A DNA stretch of 22,153 bases from SKNW01 sp050485865 (GTDB lineage: Bacteria; Gemmatimonadota; Gemmatimonadetes; Longimicrobiales; Gaopeijiaceae): assembly GCA_050485865.1 (NCBI GenBank), contig JBJHCE010000037.1:1-22153 (forward strand), written 5' to 3'. The notes under the pieces are model-generated. The model saw only the letters and a program-made list of their open reading frames with translations, was not told the origin of the DNA and searched no databases. Positions 6,676 through 14,639 of the stretch are shown here, piece by piece. The translations under genes and the position numbers were made by a program. Every line of letters begins with the position of its first letter. Position 1 is the stretch's first letter.

Positions 6676-8232
6676 ATGCATGCCAGACCCCGGTTCCTTG
6701 AACACACGCCTCCCGCCACACCCGTCGCGTCCGCGCCCGGGGATGCCGACACCGATCCGGAGCCGCGTATGGCTCCGCTGGCCCTCCCGGCGGAGGAGTT
6801 CAGGAGCGCAGGACACGAACTGGTCGACATGATCGCCGACTTCCTGGCCTCGGTGCCGGATCGCCCGGTTACGCCCGACGAGACGCCCGAGACCCTTCGC
6901 GCGATCCTCGACGCGGAGGCACCCATTCCCGAGGAAGGGTCCGAGCCCCGGGCCCTGGTCCGGGACGCCGCGGCCCTCCTGATGGACCACTCCCTCCTGA
7001 ACGGTCATCCGCGGTTCTTCGGGTACATCACCGGGGCGCCGGCCCCGATCGGAATGCTTGGCGACTTTCTCGCCGCCGCAGTCAACCCGAACGTGGGTGC
7101 CTGGCAGCTCTCACCCATGGCGAGCGAAATCGAGGCCCAGGCCGTTCGATGGGTCGCCGAGCTCATCGGGTACCCGAAAGGGTCCGAAGGACTCTTCGTG
7201 AGCGGCGGAAACATGGCCAACATGGTGGGGCTCTTCGCGGCTCGGGCCGCCACCGAACCGGAGGTCCGGCGTTCGGGGGTGCAGCACGCGGGAGAGGGCA
7301 GGTTCCGGGGCTACGCCTCGATCGAGACGCATACCTGGCTCCAGAAGGCCGCCGATCTCTCGGGGCTCGGGACTTCCGCGCTTCGATGGGTTCCCACCGA
7401 TCCCCTTCAGCGCATGGATGCCGAAGCGCTCCGCGCCATGATCGCCAAGGACCTGGATGCGGGGGATCGTCCCATGATGGTGGTGGGCACCGCCGGCACG
7501 GTAAGCACCGGCGCCGTGGACCCCCTCTTCGAGATTGCCGCCATCTGCCGCGAAACGGGCGTCTGGTTCCACGTGGACGGGGCCTACGGAGCCATGGCGG
7601 CGATGGTCCCAGGGACTCCTCGGGACCTCGGGGCCATCGGGGTCGCGGACTCGATCGCCGTGGACCCGCACAAGTGGCTCTACGCGCCCCTCGAGGCCGG
7701 GTGCGTCATGGTTCGTGAGCCCGGGAGGCTGGGTGCAGCCTTCTCCTACTCGCCTCCTTACTACCACTTCGACCAGGGGCCGACGAACTACATGGCCCTC
7801 GGCCCGCAGAACTCCCGGGGGTTTCGGGGGCTCAAGGTCTGGCTCGCGCTGAAACAGGCGGGCCGCCTGGGCTACCTGCAGATGATTGGCGACGATATCC
7901 AGCTGAGCCGGGAGCTGCACGCCCGGCTGGCCGGCCACCCCGAATTCGAGGCGGTTACCCAGGGGCTGAGCGTGAGCACCTTCCGTTTCGTTCCCCAGGA
8001 CCTTGTGAAGCGGACCGAGGAGGTGGAGCGCCACCTGGACCGACTGAACCGGGCGATCCTGGACAGGATCCAGCGTTCGGGCGAGGCCTTCGTCTCGAAC
8101 GCCGTGGTCGGGGGACGGTACCTCCTTCGTTCCTGCATCGTGAACTTCCGCACGCAGAGGAGCGACGTGGTGGCGCTCCCGGAAATCGTGGCCCGTGCGG
8201 GGCGGGCGGTGGATGCGGAGCTTCGCGGCTAG
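6676..8232 (+). CDS. PLP-dependent group II amino-acid decarboxylase (aromatic type)
   Basis: Fold-type I PLP enzyme that removes the alpha-carboxyl group of an amino acid, most like aromatic-L-amino-acid decarboxylases. The 518 residues contain SIETHTWLQKAADL (His219 should stack on the PLP ring), VGTAGTVSTGAVDP, HVDGAYG (Asp301 pairs with the pyridine nitrogen) and AVDPHKWLYAP (Lys333, the Schiff-base lysine). The N-terminal FRSAGHELVDMIADFLASVP is the usual first helix. The ATG at 6676 has GGAG 7 bases upstream. An in-frame ATG at 6769, also preceded by GGAG, would remove a Pro-rich 31-residue stretch and bring length to 487, closer to the family norm, so it is a real alternative start. 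The substrate (Trp, Phe, Tyr, DOPA or other) cannot be decided. No transporter or amine-pathway gene is adjacent. Confidence 0.92.
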   Translation: MHARPRFLEHTPPATPVASAPGDADTDPEPRMAPLALPAEEFRSAGHELVDMIADFLASVPDRPVTPDETPETLRAILDAEAPIPEEGSEPRALVRDAAALLMDHSLLNGHPRFFGYITGAPAPIGMLGDFLAAAVNPNVGAWQLSPMASEIEAQAVRWVAELIGYPKGSEGLFVSGGNMANMVGLFAARAATEPEVRRSGVQHAGEGRFRGYASIETHTWLQKAADLSGLGTSALRWVPTDPLQRMDAEALRAMIAKDLDAGDRPMMVVGTAGTVSTGAVDPLFEIAAICRETGVWFHVDGAYGAMAAMVPGTPRDLGAIGVADSIAVDPHKWLYAPLEAGCVMVREPGRLGAAFSYSPPYYHFDQGPTNYMALGPQNSRGFRGLKVWLALKQAGRLGYLQMIGDDIQLSRELHARLAGHPEFEAVTQGLSVSTFRFVPQDLVKRTEEVERHLDRLNRAILDRIQRSGEAFVSNAVVGGRYLLRSCIVNFRTQRSDVVALPEIVARAGRAVDAELRG

Positions 8233-8660
8233 TCCGGGCGGGCGGCAGCCCTCGCTGCATCGCCCCGGATCCGCTCCACCATGGCGAAGAGACCGTTGCT
8301 CCGGCTCGGGCTCAGGTGCGCCTGGAGCTCCAGGCGCTCGAGAATCGCCCGCGCGTCGATCGCGAGGGCCTCGACGGGCGTCTTCCCCTCGTAGATCAGG
8401 AGGAGCAGCGCCACGAGCCCCTTCACGATGTGGGCGTCGCTGTCGGCCCGGAACCGGAGGCGGGGAGGGTCCTCTTCCGAGAGCTCGGAGGCGAGCCAGA
8501 CGTTCGAGGTGCACCCCTTCACCCGGTGCTCCTCGTCGCGGTAGCTGTCGGGGAGGGGCTCGAGCTTCCGCCCCAGCTGGATCAGGTACCGGTAGCGATC
8601 CTGCCAGTTGGGCATCATCTGGAAGCCGCGCTCGATGCGCTCGAGGGTGACTTCGCTCAT
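8229..8660 (-). CDS. sufE: SufE-family cysteine desulfuration protein
   Basis: Cytosolic sulfur acceptor that takes persulfide sulfur from the desulfurase SufS and passes it on for Fe-S cluster assembly. The 143 residues have the whole family layout: NWQDRYRYLIQLGRKLEPLP near 18-37, the acceptor cysteine in RVKGCTSNVWL (Cys50, equivalent to E. coli Cys51), RFRADSDAHIVKGLVALLL in the middle, and the LSPSRSNGL motif near the end. The start is the ATG at 8660, which overlaps the stop of the upstream TonB-domain gene (ATGA); the frame is open further upstream, but that part is a shadow. No sufBCDS genes are in the window, so this copy is separated from the rest of its pathway here. It converges on the decarboxylase gene, overlapping its last 4 bases. 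Confidence 0.95.
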   Translation of the reverse strand: MSEVTLERIERGFQMMPNWQDRYRYLIQLGRKLEPLPDSYRDEEHRVKGCTSNVWLASELSEEDPPRLRFRADSDAHIVKGLVALLLLIYEGKTPVEALAIDARAILERLELQAHLSPSRSNGLFAMVERIRGDAARAAARPD

Positions 8661-9124
8661 CGGACGGGACGAAAGGTGACGGGGACCGTCGTCCAGACCG
8701 GCACCGGGGTGCCCCCGACGTGCGCCGGCGAGAACCGGTAGACGCGCCCCACCTCGAGGGCGGCCTGGTCCAGGGAGGCGATCCCGGATCCTTCGTGGAC
8801 CCGGACGTGGCGCACCCATCCCCCGGTGTCCACGAAGAGGTCGAGGATCACCGTGCCCTGGGCTCCGGTGCTTGCCAGCGGGGCGTACTGCGTGGCCAGG
8901 GCCTGCACGACCTCGTCACGGTTTGCGATCTCCGGAGCGATCGCTCCGCTGCGCGCGGGATCCGACTCGATCGCCTCCCACCGCTCGGCCTCGGGGAGGG
9001 CTTCGAAGGGAAGGAGGGCCGGGCGGGCGGTCGCGCCGGAGGTCGCTCCACAGCCGGCAAGAGCCGCGGCCAGGAAGAGAGCCGGAAACGGCGACCCGAA
9101 GGCCGGGCGGCGGTGGGGGTGCAC
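8657..9124 (-). CDS. Lipoprotein with TonB C-terminal domain
   Basis: The product has a lipoprotein leader (RRPAFGSPFPALFLAAALAGC, Cys25 from the chosen start), a short linker, and a C-terminal TonB-like domain of about 75 residues: GTVILDLFVDTGGWVRHVRV, then GSGIASLDQAALEVGRVYRFSPA and VPVWTTVPVTF. Classical TonB has an inner-membrane anchor and a Pro/Lys-rich spacer; both are absent here, so the protein is more likely a lipid-anchored envelope protein than an energy transducer. The GTG at 9124 (AGGA 8 bases upstream) gives a normal-length signal peptide and 155 residues. An ATG at 9190 or GTG at 9205 would add over 20 residues to the leader. It lies 126 bases downstream of the DUF885 gene on the same strand and overlaps sufE by an ATGA. 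Confidence 0.82.
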   Translation of the reverse strand: MHPHRRPAFGSPFPALFLAAALAGCGATSGATARPALLPFEALPEAERWEAIESDPARSGAIAPEIANRDEVVQALATQYAPLASTGAQGTVILDLFVDTGGWVRHVRVHEGSGIASLDQAALEVGRVYRFSPAHVGGTPVPVWTTVPVTFRPVR

Positions 9125-9250
9125 GATCGTGGTCCTGGTCACGGTGGAAGACGCGGCTCCCTGAGGGCGCCGGGGTTGGAACCTGCACATGGACGTTCGA
9201 CCCACCCCGGGGGGCGCGCAAGGGCCCAGGGGGGCGTATCGCTCTGCGGG

Positions 9251-11374
9251 TCAGCCGCCCCGGAGCGCCGCCGCGTATCGTTCCAGCGCCTCCTCCAGCT
9301 CTTCGTAGGGGACGCGGGCCCACCAGGTAAAGAGCGGGTCGAAACCGTAGAAGTACCGGTACCAGTTCGCGACCGTGCCCCTGAGCTCGCCCAGGTACTC
9401 CGCCGCGTCCTCCCGGGCTTCCGCATCCCCCCCGGAACCCGGATTCTCGAGGAGTTTCAGAACCTCCTTCCTGACGTTCTCCAGGGTCTGGGCGGCGCGC
9501 ATCGGGTCCACGTCGAGGCGGTCGCGACGTTCCTCCTGGAGACGTTGCAGCGGGCGGGCGAAGGGGAGGTAGGGGGCGATCCGGGCGGCCCGGGCCTCCT
9601 GGGCGTCGAGGGTGCGAAGCTCCCCGCGCACGGCGTCGAGGAGCGCCCCGTGTTCCTCCCGGCCGGCCGGGGAGAGCCCGGAGAGGGGGACGGCCTCGAG
9701 GGCGGCATGCCACCCCTCGTGCATATCCCGTTCCCGGGCGATCCGAACCGGCGAGAGGGGGATGTCGTAGCGCTGGCGAAGGACCTGGAGGTCCTGTTGG
9801 TAGCGGCGCGACGCCACCCGGAGCTCGCTCTCGGCGGCGGTTCCGGCAACCACCGCGGCGAGCTCCGGGGCTGGCGGGACGCCCGCCTCCGAGAGGAGCG
9901 TGCGGTCCGTGTCACCGAAGTCCCTCCGAATCTCGCGCATCCCCTGGCCACCGGCCGGACGGGGGTCGTACCCCAGGGGATCTCCCTCGAAGCGCCACCG
10001 GGTCGTGTAGTCGGGGGTCAGGTCCTGCCCCGTGAGCCGGAGCCGCACGCCCTCGACGGGCATCCTCCCGCCCTGGAGGATCGTGTCGTGGAACTCCCGC
10101 TCGGTCATGACCCCCGAGTCCACGAGCTCCCGTCGGAGGGCGTAGAACTGGAGCCCCCCGACCATGTAGGCCAGCTGGTAGAGGGGGTCCGGATGCTGGA
10201 TCGAGCGGAGCACCTCGGCCTCGGAGTTCGACCGTTCGAAGGCGACCCGGTCCACGAGGAACTCCACCGCCTCATCCGGCGTCATCTCCCCGAGGTGGTA
10301 GCGAAGCGAGAAGATGATCCGTGCCGCCCGATGCTTCCGCCAGGTGAGCATCCCGATCTCGTCCTCGGGACCCCGGGGGAAGCCCTGGTCCCAGAGCACG
10401 AACTCGTAGTAGAGTGCCCATCCCTCCCCCCAGAAGGAGGTGGAGAAGAGGGAGCGGTGGGGGTTGAAGCGGCTCGTCATGAAGGACTGGAGCCCGTGAC
10501 CCGGAATGAGCTCGTGATGGACGGTGGCCCGGTTGAAGTGGGGGTTGTTCCCGCGCATGCTCATGAGCTTGAAGTCATGGGTCATGTCGTCGGTGGGGTA
10601 GGAGATCGTGATCTGGAGCCCACCGGTGAAGAACGGGTTCGTGAGCTGGCCTTGCGGGCCACGCATGCCCATGCGCCAGATCTCGCGCATGAGGGGGGGC
10701 ATGGTGATCGAATTGTGTGCCTCGAGGAACGCCTCCGACTCGTAGGCCAGGTCCCGGATGAGACCCGGCTTCTCCCCCGGGGGGACCGCCATGTCCTTTA
10801 CCGCCTCGACTGCGGCCCGCCAGTCGTCACCGTGCCCCATGCGGCGGGAGGCGTCGATCATCGCCTCGTCCATCCAGGCGAACTCGCGCTCCGCGATGGC
10901 GATGAGCTCGTCGGCCGTATACGGGATCATCACCCGCTCAAGGTACCGGGCGAGGGCCTCGGCACCGATGGGGCCCTGGTTCCCCGGGGGGAGGACCCCC
11001 TCGGTCAGGTCCAGTTCGATCCGGTTCCGGAGGAGGATGTAGTCCACCTTTCCCTCGAGCCCCAGCGCGTCGAAATCGAGGGACGCGAGTTCGGCGAGCC
11101 AGGAGCGGTGCCAGGCTTCGCGCACCGGACCCTGGCGGTCGCCGGGGAGCGCCCCCGTCTCCCGAAGCATGGCGGCGCGCCCGGAAGAGTACGCCGGCAC
11201 CACGCGGCGCAGTTCGCTCTCGGTGGCGGCGAAGGCCACGAGGGACGAGAGGGGAGGAAGGTCCTCGGCCCAGAGCGCGTCCGTCCCGGCGCGCGCCCCC
11301 TGCCCGAAGGCGGAGGTGGGCAGGAGGAGCGCGCAGGCGAGGAGGAGGGCCGGGGGGAGGGACCGACGGGACAC
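9251..11374 (-). CDS. Exported DUF885-family metallopeptidase
   Basis: Probable secreted or periplasmic zinc peptidase. From the GTG at 11374 the 707-residue product has a Sec signal (SRRSLPPALLLACALLLPTSAFG, cleavage probably before Gln-Gly), an N-terminal helical region with KVDYILLRNRIEL near 109, and the family's core motif HHELIPGHGLQ with His287, Glu288 and His293, followed by a conserved WGEGWALYYE with Glu317. The DUF885 core seems to end near residue 500. About 200 further residues follow, ending WYRYFYGFDPLFTWW then PYEELEEALERYAAAL, a pattern I associate with DUF885 N-terminal regions. Bases upstream of 11374 code for an unlikely Arg/Pro-rich extension, so the GTG with a direct signal peptide is preferred. 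It may head a transcript with the TonB-domain gene and sufE. DUF885 members are little characterised; peptidase activity is inferred from the HExxPGH motif. Confidence 0.9.
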   Translation of the reverse strand: MSRRSLPPALLLACALLLPTSAFGQGARAGTDALWAEDLPPLSSLVAFAATESELRRVVPAYSSGRAAMLRETGALPGDRQGPVREAWHRSWLAELASLDFDALGLEGKVDYILLRNRIELDLTEGVLPPGNQGPIGAEALARYLERVMIPYTADELIAIAEREFAWMDEAMIDASRRMGHGDDWRAAVEAVKDMAVPPGEKPGLIRDLAYESEAFLEAHNSITMPPLMREIWRMGMRGPQGQLTNPFFTGGLQITISYPTDDMTHDFKLMSMRGNNPHFNRATVHHELIPGHGLQSFMTSRFNPHRSLFSTSFWGEGWALYYEFVLWDQGFPRGPEDEIGMLTWRKHRAARIIFSLRYHLGEMTPDEAVEFLVDRVAFERSNSEAEVLRSIQHPDPLYQLAYMVGGLQFYALRRELVDSGVMTEREFHDTILQGGRMPVEGVRLRLTGQDLTPDYTTRWRFEGDPLGYDPRPAGGQGMREIRRDFGDTDRTLLSEAGVPPAPELAAVVAGTAAESELRVASRRYQQDLQVLRQRYDIPLSPVRIARERDMHEGWHAALEAVPLSGLSPAGREEHGALLDAVRGELRTLDAQEARAARIAPYLPFARPLQRLQEERRDRLDVDPMRAAQTLENVRKEVLKLLENPGSGGDAEAREDAAEYLGELRGTVANWYRYFYGFDPLFTWWARVPYEELEEALERYAAALRGG

Positions 11375-11438
11375 GGGACGCTCCGGCTGGGGAGGATTGG
11401 GAAATCCAGACGCCCTGGGGTGACGAGGGGCAAGGTAG

Positions 11439-11729
11439 AATCGGGGTCTCCGCGGGGCAATCGGGGTTGGACGGCTCGAGGTGGATGGGGACGCGCTCCA
11501 GGAAGCCGTCGGCCGCGACCCCCGGTTCGTGATTGACGAGATGACCACGAATTCCATCGTCGGTCGGGCCCTGGCGCTTTCGTGGACGAAGGATCCCTTC
11601 GATCGGCTGATTGCGGCCCATGGCCTGGCCCGCGGGGTCCCCCTCTGTACCCTGGATCGCCATCTGCCGGCGCACCTCCCCCTTCTCGTTCCCGAGTTCG
11701 CTGGAACGGGGCCTCGACGGGTCCCCTGA
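11439..11729 (+). pseudogene. Remnant of a PIN-domain (VapC-type) toxin gene, 5' half missing
   Basis: The gap between the DUF885 gene and the M14 gene (433 bases) holds this open frame, starting after a TAG at 11436. From about 11469 it reads GRLEVDGDALQEAVGRDP, then VGRALALSWTKDPFDRLIAA and GVPLCTLDRHLPAHLP. This is the C-terminal half of a PIN ribonuclease: the DPFDRLI helix and the T-x-D strand carry the later acidic residues. The first half, with the LDTHV-type strand and the LE glutamate, is absent in every frame I read upstream, and no antitoxin gene is present. The only start in the remaining part (GTG 11481) has no Shine-Dalgarno. It looks like a decayed toxin-antitoxin locus, with the loss possibly connected with placement of the divergent DUF885 gene. 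A short expressed protein is possible but unlikely. Confidence 0.6.
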
Positions 11730-11750
11730 GCCCCCCGCCTTGCCGCCGCG

Positions 11751-11762
11751 CCCCCCGGGGGG
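11751..11762. repeat. Perfect C6G6 palindrome upstream of the M14 gene
   Basis: CCCCCCGGGGGG is a 12-base perfect palindrome, 45 bases upstream of the M14 carboxypeptidase start and just after the PIN remnant. It could form a cruciform or be a transcription-related site, but such a string is also easily produced in this base composition. Confidence 0.3.
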
Positions 11763-11807
11763 TACCGTGCCGGAATCCCATTCCCGTCGCGTCACCCGGA
11801 GGTCGAG

Positions 11808-13655
11808 ATGAACCCGTTTCGCGGATCCCGTTCCGTGCGCGCCCGAACCATGGCATTCGTCCGTCCCCGAATCATGGCCGGGCCTCTCCTCGTCTTCCTG
11901 GCCGCGTCCGGGTGGGGATGCGGGGCAGGGGAGGGGGCGACGACGCCGGCCGGGGACACCCTGGGGGTTCCGGAGCGGGCCGCCGCCGGTTCCGTCTTCG
12001 ACCCCGCCGCCCCCGGGTGGGACCGCTACCACACCCACGCCGAGATGGTCCAGGTCCTCCGCGCCTTTCACGCGCGCTACCCGGAGCTCTCCCGCCTCGA
12101 CACGATCGGGACGAGCATCCACGGGCATCCCCTCGTCACCATGGAGGTGACGAACCGGGCCACCGGCGATGCGGCGGACAAGCCCGCCATCTACGTGGAC
12201 GGGGGGATCCATGCCCAGGAGCTCACCGCGTCCGAGGTCGTGCTCTACCTGATGGCCCACCTCCTCCAGGGATACGGGGAGGATCCCCAGGTGACCGAGC
12301 TCCTCGACACCCGGGCGTTCCACCTGCATCCCAAGGTGAACCCCGCGGGATCGGACCTGGTGCTCCTCGAAGACCAGTGGATGCGGAGCACCCCGCGCCC
12401 CGTGGACATGAACGGCGACGGAATCCCCGATTCGGACCCGCCCATGGACCTGGACGGAGACGGGCGCATCCTGCAGATGCGGATCCCCGACCCGGAGGGG
12501 ACCCACGTTGCGGACCCCGACGACCCGCGCATCCACAGGCCGCGCCGCGCCGGCGACACCGGGCCCTTTTTCCGCATCGCCCGCGAGGGGATCGACGGAA
12601 ACGGTGACGGGAGCATCGCCTCCGACGGGATCGGCGGGAGCGACATGAACCGGAACTTCCCCTACAACTGGGCGCCCCTGCATCGGCAGCCGGGGGCCTA
12701 CAACTTCCCGCTCTCGGAGCCGGAGACCTGGGCGCTCGCGAACTTCGTGAACGACCACCCGAACATCACGCAGATCATTCACGGGCACACGTCGGGGGGA
12801 TTCATCTACCGGCTCCCATCGGCGTCGAGCCCCGCGGAGTTCGACACGACGGACCTGGCGCTCATCGAGGCGCTCGGCGCCTGGTACACCGAAGACACCG
12901 GTCGCCCGGTCCGCCCGAGCGCCACGCACCCGGTGGACCATCGCTACGGGACCTTCATCTCGTTCGGGTACTTCGCGTACGGGATCGTGGGGTGGGTCCC
13001 GGAATACTGGCCCGGGCCCTCGTCCTGGGTCCCGGACCACGAGGGGACCGGGTCGGTGACCGAGGCCGACTGGCACCGGGTGAACGACGCGCGCTTCGGC
13101 GGCCGGTACTTCACCGACTGGACCCCCTTCGACCACCCCCAGCTGGGAGCGGTGGAGATCGGTGGGTGGCACACCAAGTACTGGAGCCAGAACCCGCCCC
13201 CCGAGCTCCTGGAGGATGAACTCCGGGTGCAGATCCCCTGGATCCTCGAGATGGCCGCCCGCTCCCCCCTCGTCCGGGTGTCCGAGCCCCGCTTCGAGGA
13301 GCTGGGGGAGGGGCGGGTCGCGGTCACCGTCACCGTCACGAACGACGGTTGGCTCCCCACCCACCTGACCCAGCGCGGGGCCGAAGGACGGGTGACCCAG
13401 GGGGGGCGCGTCGTGGACCCGGTGGTTCCCGAGCCCCTCGCGGTCCTCGAGGTGGAGGGGGGGCGCCACGAGGCCGGAAACGGTCGGGTGCGCTTTCCCC
13501 ACCTGGCCGGCACGAACCCCCACACCGACGCGGTGACCGATCGGAGCCGGGAGGTGCGCTGGATCGTGGTGCGCGAGGGGGATGCGGAGCTCAGGGTCCG
13601 GGTGACGATCCGGGCGGAGAAGGGCGGGACGGTGGAGGTCGAGGGCGCGGGTTGA
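11808..13655 (+). CDS. Exported M14 zinc carboxypeptidase with calcium-loop insertions
   Basis: Peptidase of 615 residues that probably trims C-terminal residues from peptides outside the cytoplasm. A hydrophobic leader ends near GWGC (Cys38), which is only a poor lipobox, so secretion type is unsure. The M14 domain starts near 73 (WDRYHTHAEM) and shows HAQE at 135-138 (zinc ligands His135, Glu138), MNRNFPYNW at 280-288 with the substrate-binding Asn-Arg, HTSGG with His327 as the likely third ligand, and PEYW with Glu399 as the likely catalytic glutamate. Between the second and third motifs lie three Asp-rich loops: DMNGDGIPDSD at 200, DLDGDGRI at 214 and DGNGDGSIASD at 263, which resemble calcium-binding loops. 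A C-terminal beta-rich domain (about 490-610) is Val/Thr-rich. The ATG has GGAGG at 11798-11802, 5 bases upstream. The next gene starts 7 bases after the stop, so the two are an operon. Confidence 0.93.
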   Translation: MNPFRGSRSVRARTMAFVRPRIMAGPLLVFLAASGWGCGAGEGATTPAGDTLGVPERAAAGSVFDPAAPGWDRYHTHAEMVQVLRAFHARYPELSRLDTIGTSIHGHPLVTMEVTNRATGDAADKPAIYVDGGIHAQELTASEVVLYLMAHLLQGYGEDPQVTELLDTRAFHLHPKVNPAGSDLVLLEDQWMRSTPRPVDMNGDGIPDSDPPMDLDGDGRILQMRIPDPEGTHVADPDDPRIHRPRRAGDTGPFFRIAREGIDGNGDGSIASDGIGGSDMNRNFPYNWAPLHRQPGAYNFPLSEPETWALANFVNDHPNITQIIHGHTSGGFIYRLPSASSPAEFDTTDLALIEALGAWYTEDTGRPVRPSATHPVDHRYGTFISFGYFAYGIVGWVPEYWPGPSSWVPDHEGTGSVTEADWHRVNDARFGGRYFTDWTPFDHPQLGAVEIGGWHTKYWSQNPPPELLEDELRVQIPWILEMAARSPLVRVSEPRFEELGEGRVAVTVTVTNDGWLPTHLTQRGAEGRVTQGGRVVDPVVPEPLAVLEVEGGRHEAGNGRVRFPHLAGTNPHTDAVTDRSREVRWIVVREGDAELRVRVTIRAEKGGTVEVEGAG

Positions 13656-13662
13656 GGGGGGC

Positions 13663-14613
13663 ATGACACCGGAACTGGATCGGAGAGCCTTCCTCGCCGC
13701 CGCGGGGGTAGCGCTCGGAGGTGGGGCGCTGGGGCTCGCCGGGTGCCGCCCGGGGGTGGAGGGTTTGAGACTTGCCTTCGTCACCGACCCTCACGTGGAG
13801 CCGGGGCGCCGGCCGGAGGAGGGGTACGCCCGCGCCCTCGAGGCGGTGGCTTCTCTCGATCGCCCCGCCGACCTCCTGGTGAACGGGGGGGATGCGGTGT
13901 TCACCGCCCTCAACCGGGACGCGGGCAACGTGGCGGCGCAGTTTCGCACCTGGCGGCGGATCCTGGACGATGGGAACCGGCTTCCGGTCCTCCACTGCCT
14001 GGGAAACCATGACGTCTGGGGGTGGGGCCTCGACCGCGACGCCCGCCTCCGGGAGGACCCCCGGTTCGGGAAACGCTGGGCCCTCGAGGTGATGGAGCTC
14101 GACGCCCCGCATTACTGGGTGGACCGCGGGGGGTGGAGGATGGTCGTGCTCGATTCCACCGCGCCGGGGGAGGACTTCGACTACCAGGCGAGCCTGGGGC
14201 CCGAGCAGTTCGAATGGCTCGAGGGGGTGCTCGCCTCCACGCCCGCGGGAACGCCGATCTGCCTCGTGTCCCACATCCCCCTCGTTTCCGCTGCCGCCCT
14301 CCACTGGTTCGGTGCCGACCCGACCGAGGTGGAGCGCCGGGTCATCGAGCAGGTCCTCGTCCACCGCGACGGGGGAGAGATCGTGGAGCTGCTCCGCCGC
14401 TACCCCGGCGTGCGGCTCTGCCTGAGCGGACACCTCCACAAGGAGGAGCGCCTCGAGTACCGGGGGGTCACCTACCTGAACGTGGCCGCCGTCTCCGGGA
14501 ACTGGTGGAACGCCGAGACCCCCGGGTTCAGGGGGTTCGGAGCGGGGTTCGCGGTGGTCGAGCTCTTCTCCGACGGAGCCTTCACGGTCGAGCGACACCC
14601 CCTCGGCCCCTGA
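13663..14613 (+). CDS. Tat-exported calcineurin-like metallophosphoesterase
   Basis: Two-metal phosphoesterase of 316 residues, exported folded. The leader DRRAFLAAAG at 6-15 is a Tat twin-arginine motif followed by lipobox LAGC (Cys28), so the protein is probably a Tat-dependent lipoprotein. All family motifs are visible: TDPH at 41-44 (Asp42, His44), GGD at 75-77, GNHD at 114-117, SHIP with His204, and GHLH at 256-259. The substrate is unknown; related envelope enzymes act on phosphodiesters, nucleotides or phospholipid derivatives. The ATG at 13663 is preceded by a G-rich Shine-Dalgarno-like run and lies 7 bases after the M14 gene stop, indicating co-transcription. It converges on the GGT gene with a 26-base gap. 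Confidence 0.93.
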   Translation: MTPELDRRAFLAAAGVALGGGALGLAGCRPGVEGLRLAFVTDPHVEPGRRPEEGYARALEAVASLDRPADLLVNGGDAVFTALNRDAGNVAAQFRTWRRILDDGNRLPVLHCLGNHDVWGWGLDRDARLREDPRFGKRWALEVMELDAPHYWVDRGGWRMVVLDSTAPGEDFDYQASLGPEQFEWLEGVLASTPAGTPICLVSHIPLVSAAALHWFGADPTEVERRVIEQVLVHRDGGEIVELLRRYPGVRLCLSGHLHKEERLEYRGVTYLNVAAVSGNWWNAETPGFRGFGAGFAVVELFSDGAFTVERHPLGP

Positions 14614-14639
14614 CCGGCAGGGGGGTCAGCGCACCGCGA

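Noticed and set aside
8720..11536. A 938-codon plus-strand open frame opposite the DUF885 and TonB-domain genes
   Set aside because: It is antisense to two motif-complete genes; its composition (Gly/Arg/His/Val-rich) and lack of any domain fit a GC-bias shadow.
13318..13345. Short GTCACC tandem repeat in the M14 gene
   Set aside because: It codes in frame for an alternating Val-Thr beta strand in the C-terminal domain; no sign of a variable repeat or regulatory site.
10938..13784. A 948-codon minus-strand open frame opposite the M14 gene
   Set aside because: No recognisable domain; it covers the M14 gene and crosses the DUF885 start. It is a high-GC antisense shadow.
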